Below are positions 34,406 to 42,136 of a stretch of DNA of 64,000 bases, in pieces. A model generated the notes under the pieces. That model saw nothing but the letters and a program-made list of their open reading frames with translations, was not told the origin of the DNA and ran no database searches. The position numbers were made by a program, and so were the translations under genes. Position 1 is the stretch's first letter. Each line of letters opens with the position of its first letter. Source of the stretch: Idiomarina sp. PL1-037 (GTDB taxonomy: Bacteria > Pseudomonadota > Gammaproteobacteria > Enterobacterales > Alteromonadaceae). The stretch covers positions 992,001 to 1,056,000 of the forward strand of contig NZ_CP139873.1 of assembly GCF_034422975.1 (NCBI RefSeq), read 5' to 3'.

Positions 34406-35168
34406 CTGAGTGAAAACGTAGCTCAGTATCTTCAGACGTAATCAATTCTGCCTCCCACTCTCTGAACTGATTAACTCGCTCAGTAATGTCCGTATCGCTT
34501 AGCTTTTGCGCTAATTCCAGGTAATCCTGATAATGACGTGCTTCTGAACGTAACAGGGACACATAAAAGCGGGCGATGTCCTCATCCAGATAAGGAGCCA
34601 GTGCGGCAAAACGCTCACACGAACGTGCTTCAATAAGTGCACCTATAATTAGCTTATCAATTAAAGCCTGCGGTTCGTAAGTACGTACATGCCGAATAAG
34701 GCTGGCCGCGTAACGCGATGCGCTGAGCTTGTAAAGCGGTACATCACGTGCCTGCATTATTTCAAGAACCTGCTGGAAATGATGCAGCTCTTCCCGTATT
34801 AAACGGGACATTTTATCAATAATTTCGTCGGCGTACGGTTGTGACTCAGCAGCTTGTAAAGCGTGAGACAGTTGCTTGCTTTGTTTCAGTTGCTGAAAAT
34901 TTCCAAGGCCGCGATAAACCAGATCTTCGTATGGCTGCAGAGCGTCAAGCAGGGTTTGCCCGTGATCTTTATTAACGGCATAACGGCGCAGCAATAAGGC
35001 TGCGCTTTGAGCCGCTTTTAACTCACAATGTAAATGATCCAGTAAAATGACGGGCAGATTCTCAGCCATAGACGCTTGCTTAACCCACTCTGAAGGCGTC
35101 TGGCAAAGTAAAAATGAGTGTATTGGGTCGAGCAGATTTAGATAGGGTTCGACGAGACTATAATTCAC
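34386..35168 (-). CDS. miaE: tRNA 2-methylthio-N6-isopentenyladenosine hydroxylase
   Basis: A 260-residue ferritin-like di-iron monooxygenase of the MiaE family. Likely iron ligands are Glu49 in HCELKAAQSA, Glu126 and His129 in REELHHFQ, Glu180 in ALIEARSCER, and Glu209 and His212 in RSEARHYQ, the expected E/E-x2-H/E/E-x2-H pattern. It hydroxylates the isopentenyl chain at position A37 of tRNAs reading UNN codons, using O2. No miaA/miaB is adjacent. It is divergent from the Yip1-family gene across a 198-base gap. Confidence 0.92.
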   Translation of the reverse strand: MNYSLVEPYLNLLDPIHSFLLCQTPSEWVKQASMAENLPVILLDHLHCELKAAQSAALLLRRYAVNKDHGQTLLDALQPYEDLVYRGLGNFQQLKQSKQLSHALQAAESQPYADEIIDKMSRLIREELHHFQQVLEIMQARDVPLYKLSASRYAASLIRHVRTYEPQALIDKLIIGALIEARSCERFAALAPYLDEDIARFYVSLLRSEARHYQDYLELAQKLSDTDITERVNQFREWEAELITSEDTELRFHSGVPVHA

Positions 35169-35216
35169 AGCGATCCTTCTTGGCGTAAAAAGTGTAATAA
35201 TAAATTAACAACTAAC

Positions 35217-35245
35217 CCTTTGTTCTATAACAAAAGGCCTTGACA
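35217..35245 (+). promoter_or_regulatory. palindrome and perfect -35 in the miaE/Yip1 gap
   Basis: CCTTTGTT (35217-35224) and AACAAAAGG (35229-35237) form an inverted repeat with one bulged A. A perfect TTGACA follows at 35240-35245. A -10 partner is weak: TATTAG at 19-base spacing is the best. The rest of the 198-base gap holds a small GCGGT/ACCGC hairpin near 35333-35345, just before the ribosome-binding site of the next gene. Confidence 0.35.
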
Positions 35246-35366
35246 GAATACAGATGGTGCTGAATATTAGATACATGGGGTGAATTTTTCAGCAGTACCC
35301 GCGTCAAAAATTATAACGTATTTATGAATTCGGCGGTATGACCGCGAACTATGGGGAAGTGAAATT

Positions 35367-35966
35367 ATGATACTGAATCATATTTGGGGGTTATACGCCC
35401 ATCCAGTGCAAGAGTGGAAATCGATAGACAGCAAGCGTGAGAGCTTTCTTTATTCGTGTTCTCACATTTTACTGGTAGCAATTTTACCTTGTTTGGCCGC
35501 TTACTACGCGTCAGCGCATATTGGCTGGAGCGTTGGAGCACGCGAGTCCATTTATCTTACCCAAAGCAGTGGTGTTATGCTTGGCGTTGCAATGTATATT
35601 GGTATTTTGGGAGCCACGTTTGCGTTGGCTTACTTAATTTATTGGATGGCAAAAACCTTTGGTGCCGACCCCAGTTATACGAAATCGCTTGAATTAGCAG
35701 CCTACGCGGCGACTCCTGTAATTATGTCGGGAATAGCGTCAGTTTATCCTGAGTTGTGGTTTGTTGCGTCCGTTTTCCTTATTGGCGTGGCTTATTCGGT
35801 TTACCTGCTTTACTCAGGCCTACCGGTAATTATGCACATTCCGGAAGAACGGGGTTTTCTGTACGCGAGCTCGGTAGTGACCGCAGGTCTTATTGCTATG
35901 GTTGTACTTATGGCAACAACGGCCATTTTATGGACCAATGGTTTTGGCCCTGACTTTATTTCTTAA
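35367..35966 (+). CDS. Yip1-family membrane protein
   Basis: A 199-residue protein with a short N-terminal segment (LNHIWGLYAHPVQEWKSI, the usual start of bacterial Yip1-domain proteins) and five hydrophobic spans, at about 30-48, 70-92, 112-125, 128-148 and 165-188. The A-A-Y-A-A-T-P block in the middle is typical of the domain. Bacterial members are inner-membrane proteins of unknown role. The gene is monocistronic, with a strong terminator just downstream. A GGGGAAG ribosome-binding site precedes the ATG. Confidence 0.82.
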   Translation: MILNHIWGLYAHPVQEWKSIDSKRESFLYSCSHILLVAILPCLAAYYASAHIGWSVGARESIYLTQSSGVMLGVAMYIGILGATFALAYLIYWMAKTFGADPSYTKSLELAAYAATPVIMSGIASVYPELWFVASVFLIGVAYSVYLLYSGLPVIMHIPEERGFLYASSVVTAGLIAMVVLMATTAILWTNGFGPDFIS

Positions 35967-35981
35967 CGTAAATTTTAAATA

Positions 35982-36021
35982 AAAAAAGCCCGGTTCTGGT
36001 TAAGCGGAACCGGGCTTTTTT
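35982..36021. terminator. bidirectional terminator between the Yip1 gene and the aminopeptidase
   Basis: The stem AAAAAAGCCCGGTTC (35982-35996) pairs perfectly with GAACCGGGCTTTTTT (36007-36021) around a 10-base loop. A-runs and T-runs on both sides let it stop transcription of both converging genes (Yip1 ending at 35966, the aminopeptidase ending at 36052). Confidence 0.92.
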
Positions 36022-36051
36022 ATTGTTTTCAATAAAGCGCTTTCGTAAAAG

Positions 36052-37596
36052 TTATTTCTTCAGGTAATGACCCGCCAGACAAGTAACCGGAGCTGCTGTT
36101 GGTTTACCGTGTTGCCAGTCTCCGCCTTCTACGCCGCTACCGGCAATATCGATATGGATGTAGCTTATCGGGTGCTCACTATCAATGCCATGATTGTCCA
36201 GACCGGATACTCCGCTCAGAAATGCCATCGGGAATTGGTGTCCACGTGGTGTGGCAGCAGAAGAACCGTTGTTGGAGGATAGCAGATCGTCGCAAAGGGT
36301 ACGGCCTTTAACAAAGTCGAAGTCTTCACGGCGCGACCAGGATATTTCTGCCGGGTCACCATAGGTTTCGCCTGCATCGAATAATGCCTGAGCCAGGTTC
36401 TGACGACGTGCATGGCCATTGGGTACCAGAGCGCTGTATGGGCCTTTTGAAAGGGCTGCGTGGCCTGTCAGAGTTGCTACCGTATATAACTCGTGTTCGC
36501 CGTCAGCTTTCGCCGCTTCTTCGCGTAAATGCGAAAGTAAGTCGGCCATTATCAGGCGGCCTTCGGCATCGGTATTCCCAATGCGGACACGCTTGCCGCT
36601 GTGGCCGGTAATAATTTCATCGGCCACAAAAGCATCCGAACCAATGCTGTTACGTACCGCGCCAATTTCAGCAACCACATTAAGGTGCTCTGGCTGTAAT
36701 TCCGAAACCGTTTTTAAGAAGCCGGCAACGCCTGCAGCACCGCCTTTATCTCGGCTCATACCAGCCATATGACCACCGGTTTTTAAGTCAGCACCACCGG
36801 TGTCGTAAACGATACCTTTACCGGCAAACATAACTGTACGCTCGGGGTTGTTGCCGTGATACTCAAGGCGAATAACGCAAGGGCGATGACGCTCTACGGC
36901 CATTGATGAGCGACCAACGGCTGCCAGTAAAGGGTACTCATGCTGTAGTTGCTGGTAGTCATCGATAACAGTGACCTTGACCGAAGTGTGAGCAAAGGCC
37001 TGGCGGCAATATTCAGCAAATTTAGGTGGTGCCATACGCTCAGGTTCGGTACCTGCAAGGTCGCGGGCAACGCGTTTACCGGCTTCAACCGCCATGGCCC
37101 ATTCAGCGTCAAGCTCTCCAACTAAAATGACGTTTTGAGTCGGTTCAATGGCTTCTTCACCATGAGCTTCACGAGCTTCCAGTGGCTGATAAAGTGCCTG
37201 ACAAAAGCCAAGATAAGCGGCTAAAAAGGCTTGCTGATAACGCTCGTCGTTCACATTGACGTTATTCAACGCGATAACCGGGTGTCGGGCGCCGGCATCT
37301 TGCGCAACTTTTGCTGCCGCATGTGCCGCATCGAAAACCTGACGAACATCGTCAAAGTCGCGGTTTAACGGCCCGGTAGGCGCAGCGACCAAACGCTGGC
37401 CCGGAACACCGTCAGCCTGTAACAGTAAAGGCTGTTTTCCCACTCTTTGATCGGTAATTTGTGCCTGCTGAATCGTTTCAGCCAGAGCAGAATCGTCAAT
37501 AGAATCAAAATTTCCAATTAAGATAAGTGCGTCGGCACCATCTTTTGAGTATGCGTCAGCCAGTGAGCTGACGATTTGCAGTTGTGCAAATGCCAT
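36052..37596 (-). CDS. leucyl aminopeptidase family (M17) metallopeptidase
   Basis: A 514-residue cytosolic aminopeptidase. The C-terminal catalytic half contains the metal-binding GKGIVYDTGGADLK, MSRDKGGAAGV and the family signature NTDAEGRL, all of which supply the two-metal site. The N-terminal half is a less conserved alpha/beta domain. It removes N-terminal residues from peptides, which suits an organism that lives on protein. The D-T-G-G in place of the D-S-G-G of PepA marks it as a divergent M17 branch, so I give no symbol. It lies 28 bases after cysS on the same strand and is probably co-transcribed. Confidence 0.88.
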   Translation of the reverse strand: MAFAQLQIVSSLADAYSKDGADALILIGNFDSIDDSALAETIQQAQITDQRVGKQPLLLQADGVPGQRLVAAPTGPLNRDFDDVRQVFDAAHAAAKVAQDAGARHPVIALNNVNVNDERYQQAFLAAYLGFCQALYQPLEAREAHGEEAIEPTQNVILVGELDAEWAMAVEAGKRVARDLAGTEPERMAPPKFAEYCRQAFAHTSVKVTVIDDYQQLQHEYPLLAAVGRSSMAVERHRPCVIRLEYHGNNPERTVMFAGKGIVYDTGGADLKTGGHMAGMSRDKGGAAGVAGFLKTVSELQPEHLNVVAEIGAVRNSIGSDAFVADEIITGHSGKRVRIGNTDAEGRLIMADLLSHLREEAAKADGEHELYTVATLTGHAALSKGPYSALVPNGHARRQNLAQALFDAGETYGDPAEISWSRREDFDFVKGRTLCDDLLSSNNGSSAATPRGHQFPMAFLSGVSGLDNHGIDSEHPISYIHIDIAGSGVEGGDWQHGKPTAAPVTCLAGHYLKK

Positions 37597-37624
37597 AGGT
37601 TAAACCTCTTAATCAGTTTGTCGG

Positions 37625-39004
37625 TTAAGCGCGACGCCAGCGGGTGCCTTCAGCACCATCCTCTAAAACAACACCCATGTTGGTTAGCTCATCACGGGCT
37701 TCGTCTGCTGCAGCCCAGTCTTTATCTTCCCGGGCCTGATTACGCTTGGCAATCAACGCTTCAATTTTGGCGACATCGTCGTCGTCACCTTGTAAAAACT
37801 CTTGCGGAGACTGTTGCAGCAGCCCCATTACTTCAGCCAGTTCAAGTAAAACGTGCGCTAATTGCGCGGCTGCGTCCGGAGCACTCTCGCGGTTGCGGTT
37901 AATTTCCCGGGCAATTTCAAATAACACACTCATGGCCTCCGGCGCGTTTAAGTCGTCGTCCATAGCCTGCTGAAAGCTCTGCCAGTATTTGCTATGCAAT
38001 TCTTCACTGGCGGCTTGCGGTGTTATGTCACGCAATGCAGTGTATAAGCGCTCCAGAGCGGAATGCGCCTGATCCAAGTTTTCCTGAGTATAGTTTAGCT
38101 GTGAGCGGTAATGGCTCGACAACAGGAAATACCGCACGGTTTCCGCGTCGTATTGTTCCAGTACGCTGCGAATCGTAAAAAAGTTGCCCAGTGACTTCGA
38201 CATTTTCTCATTGTCGACCTGCACCATACCGCTGTGCATCCAGTACTTTACGTACTCAGATTGATTCGCGCAGCAGCTTTGCGCTATTTCATTTTCATGA
38301 TGAGGAAAAGACAAGTCAGAGCCGCCACCATGAATATCGAAAGTGCTGCCTAGGTGCTTCTTATTCATTGCTGAACATTCAATATGCCAGCCCGGGCGGC
38401 CTTCACCCCAGGGCGAAGACCAGCTGGGCTCGCCGGGCTTAGCGCTTTTCCAGAGCACAAAGTCGAGCGGATCTTGTTTGGCTGCGTCAACATCAACCCG
38501 TGAACCCGCTTGCAATTGCTCTAAGTCCTGACGACTGAGCTTGCCGTAATCGTTAAATGTAGAAACATCAAAGAGAACATCGCCGTTGCCTGCTTCATAG
38601 GCGTTGCCGTTTTCAACAAGGCGTTCAATCATCTGGATAATTTCATCCATATGGCCGGTTACACGCGGTTCAATGTCGGGACGGACTAAATTCAACGCGT
38701 CAAAATCTTTATGCATTTCCCGAATAAAGCGCTCAGTAACCTGATGAAAATCTTCTCCGTTTTCAGCCGCACGTTTAATGATTTTATCGTCCAGATCGGT
38801 GATATTGCGGACGTATTTCACGCTGTACCCTAACTTTCGCAGATACCGCACAACAATATCAAAAGCGACATAAGTTCTGGCATGGCCAATATGGCAGTAG
38901 TCGTAGGTGGTAACACCGCACACATAAATACCCACGTGGCCGGGTTGAATAGGCTCAAATGACTGCTTTTTGCGGGTGAGGGTGTTAAATACGGTTAATG
39001 CCAT
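37625..39004 (-). CDS. cysS: cysteinyl-tRNA synthetase
   Basis: A 459-residue class Ia synthetase. The zinc ligand Cys29 lies in YVCGVTTYD, the HIGH motif is at 38-41, WHIECSAM follows, and KMSKSLGNFF sits at about residue 268. The helical anticodon-binding region and the C-terminal domain ending GTRWRRA are complete. It charges tRNA-Cys. It is divergent from ppiB across about 117 bases, the same cysS/ppiB/lpxH arrangement as in Escherichia coli. The aminopeptidase gene follows it. Confidence 0.97.
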   Translation of the reverse strand: MALTVFNTLTRKKQSFEPIQPGHVGIYVCGVTTYDYCHIGHARTYVAFDIVVRYLRKLGYSVKYVRNITDLDDKIIKRAAENGEDFHQVTERFIREMHKDFDALNLVRPDIEPRVTGHMDEIIQMIERLVENGNAYEAGNGDVLFDVSTFNDYGKLSRQDLEQLQAGSRVDVDAAKQDPLDFVLWKSAKPGEPSWSSPWGEGRPGWHIECSAMNKKHLGSTFDIHGGGSDLSFPHHENEIAQSCCANQSEYVKYWMHSGMVQVDNEKMSKSLGNFFTIRSVLEQYDAETVRYFLLSSHYRSQLNYTQENLDQAHSALERLYTALRDITPQAASEELHSKYWQSFQQAMDDDLNAPEAMSVLFEIAREINRNRESAPDAAAQLAHVLLELAEVMGLLQQSPQEFLQGDDDDVAKIEALIAKRNQAREDKDWAAADEARDELTNMGVVLEDGAEGTRWRRA

Positions 39005-39121
39005 AAATAGTGTCTCTTACTTTTAAACGGTTAGCGATGAAAACTGGGGGCTTATGATACCACCTATGGTACGGCTCTGGTACACTATTGGCTGGTTTAG
39101 TCAATGAAACAGGTACATTCA

Positions 39122-39619
39122 ATGCAAGTCGTTTTACATACCAATCATGGTGATATCACTTTAGAAATGCACAATGAAACCGCGCCTAAGACTGTAGATA
39201 ACTTTTTACAGTATGCCCGTGACGGTTTTTATGATGGCACAATTTTTCACCGTATTATTAGTAACTTCATGGTGCAGGGTGGTGGTTTTGAGCCTGGCAT
39301 GAAGCAAAAAGAAACACGCGACAATATCGAAAACGAAGCGCCGACAGCAAAACCGAATGTGGTTGGCTCGGTAGCTATGGCGCGCACGCCCGATCCTCAT
39401 TCAGCATCGTCTCAGTTTTTCATCAACGTGAACGACAATGCTTTTCTTAACTTTCAGAATGAAACACCTAACGGTTATGGTTATTGCGTATTTGCCGAGG
39501 TTGTAGAAGGTATGGACGTGGTAAACACCATTAAAGACGTGAAAACCGGTTCAGCGGGCTTCCATCAGGACGTGCCGGTTGAAGACGTGGTTATTGAAAG
39601 TGTGTCGGTTAAAGACTGA
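39122..39619 (+). CDS. ppiB: peptidyl-prolyl cis-trans isomerase B (cyclophilin)
   Basis: A 165-residue cytoplasmic cyclophilin from the ATG at 39122 (MQVVLHTNHGDI, the family start). An in-frame ATG six codons earlier is possible but less like homologues. The active-site region FHRIISNFMVQGGGF, followed by the segment ending SQFFINVNDNAFLNF, is intact. It speeds proline isomerisation in folding proteins. Its stop lies four bases before the lpxH start, so the two form an operon. Confidence 0.94.
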   Translation: MQVVLHTNHGDITLEMHNETAPKTVDNFLQYARDGFYDGTIFHRIISNFMVQGGGFEPGMKQKETRDNIENEAPTAKPNVVGSVAMARTPDPHSASSQFFINVNDNAFLNFQNETPNGYGYCVFAEVVEGMDVVNTIKDVKTGSAGFHQDVPVEDVVIESVSVKD

Positions 39620-39623
39620 TTCC

Positions 39624-40325
39624 GTGACCACCGGCTTTATTGCTGACTTACATTTAAGTCCGGGGCGGCCAGATATTCTGGCTGCTTTTGATAACTTTTG
39701 TCAGCAACACACTAATCTTGATGCGCTTTATATTCTTGGCGATTTGTTCGATGCCTGGCTGGGCGACGACGACACCAGCGAATTTGCGGCGCAAGTAAAA
39801 AATCAGCTGAAGTACATGACGGACAGTGGTGTACGCCTTTACTTTATGGCCGGGAACCGTGACTTCATGGTGGGCGAGCGTTTTGCCAGCGATGTTGGTT
39901 TAACCCTTCTCCCTGATGAAACGGTCATTGACTTGTATGGCGAGCGGGTACTACTGATGCATGGTGATACCTTATGCACGCTGGATAAAGGTTACCTGCG
40001 TTATCGGGCTATTATCCAGAATGCTCTGGTCAAAGGTATTATGCGTAGCTTGCCCTTGTCCTGGCGTATGCGTATTGCTAACCGGTTACGGGAGAAATCC
40101 AGTAGCCAAAGACCTGAACTAACCCCGGAACAGCTTTATAAAATGGATGCTCAGCACAGTGAAGTGCTGCATGTTATGGAAAAGCACAGCGTTAGACAGC
40201 TCATTCATGGCCACACACACCGTCCGGCAGTGCATTGCTTCACTCTCGGTGACGGCAAACCCGCTAAACGTATTGTACTGGGCGACTGGTATCAGCAGGC
40301 TAGTGCTTATCTCGTTTCTAAGTAA
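39624..40325 (+). CDS. lpxH: UDP-2,3-diacylglucosamine diphosphatase
   Basis: A 233-residue calcineurin-like phosphoesterase from a GTG at 39624, four bases after ppiB (protein starts TTGFIADLHLSPGRPD). All metal motifs are present: D-L-H-L, GDLFDAWLGDD, GNRD, HGDT and the final HGHTHRP. It hydrolyses UDP-2,3-diacylglucosamine to lipid X in lipid A synthesis, at the inner face of the inner membrane. Upstream alternative starts lie inside ppiB and are rejected. Its 3' end overlaps the convergent acyltransferase gene by 19 bases. Confidence 0.94.
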   Translation: MTTGFIADLHLSPGRPDILAAFDNFCQQHTNLDALYILGDLFDAWLGDDDTSEFAAQVKNQLKYMTDSGVRLYFMAGNRDFMVGERFASDVGLTLLPDETVIDLYGERVLLMHGDTLCTLDKGYLRYRAIIQNALVKGIMRSLPLSWRMRIANRLREKSSSQRPELTPEQLYKMDAQHSEVLHVMEKHSVRQLIHGHTHRPAVHCFTLGDGKPAKRIVLGDWYQQASAYLVSK

Positions 40326-42010
40326 CGCTTGCGCTTTTTCGCACTGAGTTTGGTGGTATCCACTAACACCAATCCATCTATCGAGTGGTTAAAGTCCGGG
40401 TCAACGCCAAACTCTAAAAACTGCACTCCGCCGGGTTCACATAGCTCCGAGTATTGTTTGTAAAGCGTGGGAATGGCAGAGCCGATATTCGCCATGTAGC
40501 TTTTTAGCAGAACAAATTCATCGGCGTAGTTGTTACCGGTAAAGTCAGGCACCGTTGAGTCGGTGTTTAAACGATAAGGAATGTTCGCCCTGGCCATTGG
40601 TGTTTGCGGTGGAAAATGGCTGCTGTAAAATTTGACTAAAGCGGCCTGCGCATCCTTTGGTAACGCGTTGCTAATACTGACAGAGCCAAATAAGTAACGA
40701 TAATCTGGATGCTTACGCAACAGCGCACCAATACCTACCCAGAGATAGTCCAGACTGCGCTTACCCCAATACCGGGGTTGTACAAATGAACGGCCCAGTT
40801 CCAGACTTTGCGGAAAAATATCCTTCATAGCGTCCGAGAACTCATAGAATCCGTCACTGTAGAGTCCGTTTTGGCCGTGCGTTTCTATTATTTTATTGCA
40901 GTCGCCCAGACGGTAAGCACCAGCAATTTCAAGATCATCCGGATCCCAGAGTATCAGGTGCATATACCAGGTATCGTACTCATCAAGGTCGCGTTTACGC
41001 CAGGTACCTTCGCCCACGGTGCGAAAAGCCACTTCTCTTAAGCGGCCTATTTCCCGAAGAATAGGGGAGCTACCACTGAATTCATACAGATAAATCTTTT
41101 TGCCACATGGGGTTTCACCCAGTAATTCACAGGCCTCAATGGCCGCTTTCAAAGGTTGGCGCGATTCAGGACGGGCTATTGCTGTCTGAGTTGGGAAAAT
41201 CGATTTTTTTTGAGTGCCTAAACGGTACAAGTGCTTTTTAAACAGTTTAACCTGCTGGTTGATACTAAGGCCCTGATGAAGAAAGGCTTCAACAGGTATT
41301 CTTTGCCCTATATGGCACTTAACCTGCTTACGTTGCTGACGAAACATTTCCTTTACCAAGAGCATGGTAGCTAAAGGCTTGTAGACCATAGAAGCGGTGT
41401 AAAACCAGGCTGAGTTATGAGCGTCGAGACGTATGGGCAAAATGTCACTTTGGGTTGCCTTGGCTATTTTCAGAAAGCCACTTTGCCAGTGAGTATCGCG
41501 TACCCCATTGGGGCGTAGCCGCGACACTTCGCCAGCAGGAAACAATATGACGCACCCTTCGCCGTGAAGGTGATTATGTATGTTGCGAATGTCTTTGCGG
41601 CTGGGCTTGCCGCCAAAAACATTAATGGGCAGCAACAGGGAGCTAAGCGGTTCAAGTGCAGACAGCCATTCATTGGCAACTATTTTTACATCGCTGCGCA
41701 TTTCACTCACTAACTTTAATAATGCCAACCCATCAAGAGAGCCTATCGGATGATTCGCAATAATAACCAGACGTCCGCTTACAGGAATATTATCCAGTTC
41801 TTGCGAAGAGTAGGCGTAAGTGAAATTGAAATAGTCCAGAGTGTGTTCAACAAAGTCTATGCCTTCTAAAGAAGGAGAGCTTTTGCCAAACTTCTGAATG
41901 TCTTCTTCGTGTAAAAGGTTGCGTAAAACCCAGGTCGTTGGCTTTTCTAACCAAGGTTTCCCTTTAATGAGTGGAAGCTTGTCATTAACAACTTTGTCTA
42001 CAGATAACAT
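40307..42010 (-). CDS. OlsF-like bifunctional acyltransferase (PlsC-type plus GNAT/OlsB-type)
   Basis: A 567-residue two-domain protein. The start is the ATG at 42010, with GGAG six bases upstream. The N-terminal half (about 70-280) is a 1-acyl-glycerol-phosphate-acyltransferase-like domain with NHPIGSLDG and FPAGEVSR. The C-terminal half (about 295-540) is a hemolysin/OlsB-like N-acyltransferase with REIGRLREVAFRTVGEGT and SLELGRSFVQPRYWGKRSL. This order is that of OlsF, which makes ornithine lipid by acylating ornithine twice. If correct, the cell can build a phosphorus-free membrane lipid. The domain assignment is firm; the ornithine substrate is inference. Confidence 0.78.
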   Translation of the reverse strand: MLSVDKVVNDKLPLIKGKPWLEKPTTWVLRNLLHEEDIQKFGKSSPSLEGIDFVEHTLDYFNFTYAYSSQELDNIPVSGRLVIIANHPIGSLDGLALLKLVSEMRSDVKIVANEWLSALEPLSSLLLPINVFGGKPSRKDIRNIHNHLHGEGCVILFPAGEVSRLRPNGVRDTHWQSGFLKIAKATQSDILPIRLDAHNSAWFYTASMVYKPLATMLLVKEMFRQQRKQVKCHIGQRIPVEAFLHQGLSINQQVKLFKKHLYRLGTQKKSIFPTQTAIARPESRQPLKAAIEACELLGETPCGKKIYLYEFSGSSPILREIGRLREVAFRTVGEGTWRKRDLDEYDTWYMHLILWDPDDLEIAGAYRLGDCNKIIETHGQNGLYSDGFYEFSDAMKDIFPQSLELGRSFVQPRYWGKRSLDYLWVGIGALLRKHPDYRYLFGSVSISNALPKDAQAALVKFYSSHFPPQTPMARANIPYRLNTDSTVPDFTGNNYADEFVLLKSYMANIGSAIPTLYKQYSELCEPGGVQFLEFGVDPDFNHSIDGLVLVDTTKLSAKKRKRYLETR

Positions 42011-42081
42011 CAAGTGCTCCGGCAGCTACTGATGGTAAAAGTGTAGAGAGCGTAAATGACATTTTAATGACGGTCGCTAAC

Positions 42082-42106
42082 AAAAAGGGAGCCGATTAGG
42101 GCTCCC
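42082..42106 (-). terminator. rho-independent terminator of the M28 peptidase gene
   Basis: On the minus strand a 7-bp stem (GGGAGCC/GGCTCCC, plus-strand arms 42087-42093 and 42100-42106) with a 6-base loop is followed by five Ts. It lies 30 bases past the peptidase stop codon. Confidence 0.85.
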
Positions 42107-42136
42107 TCGAATTCGTTCTTTACTTTAACCGTACAC

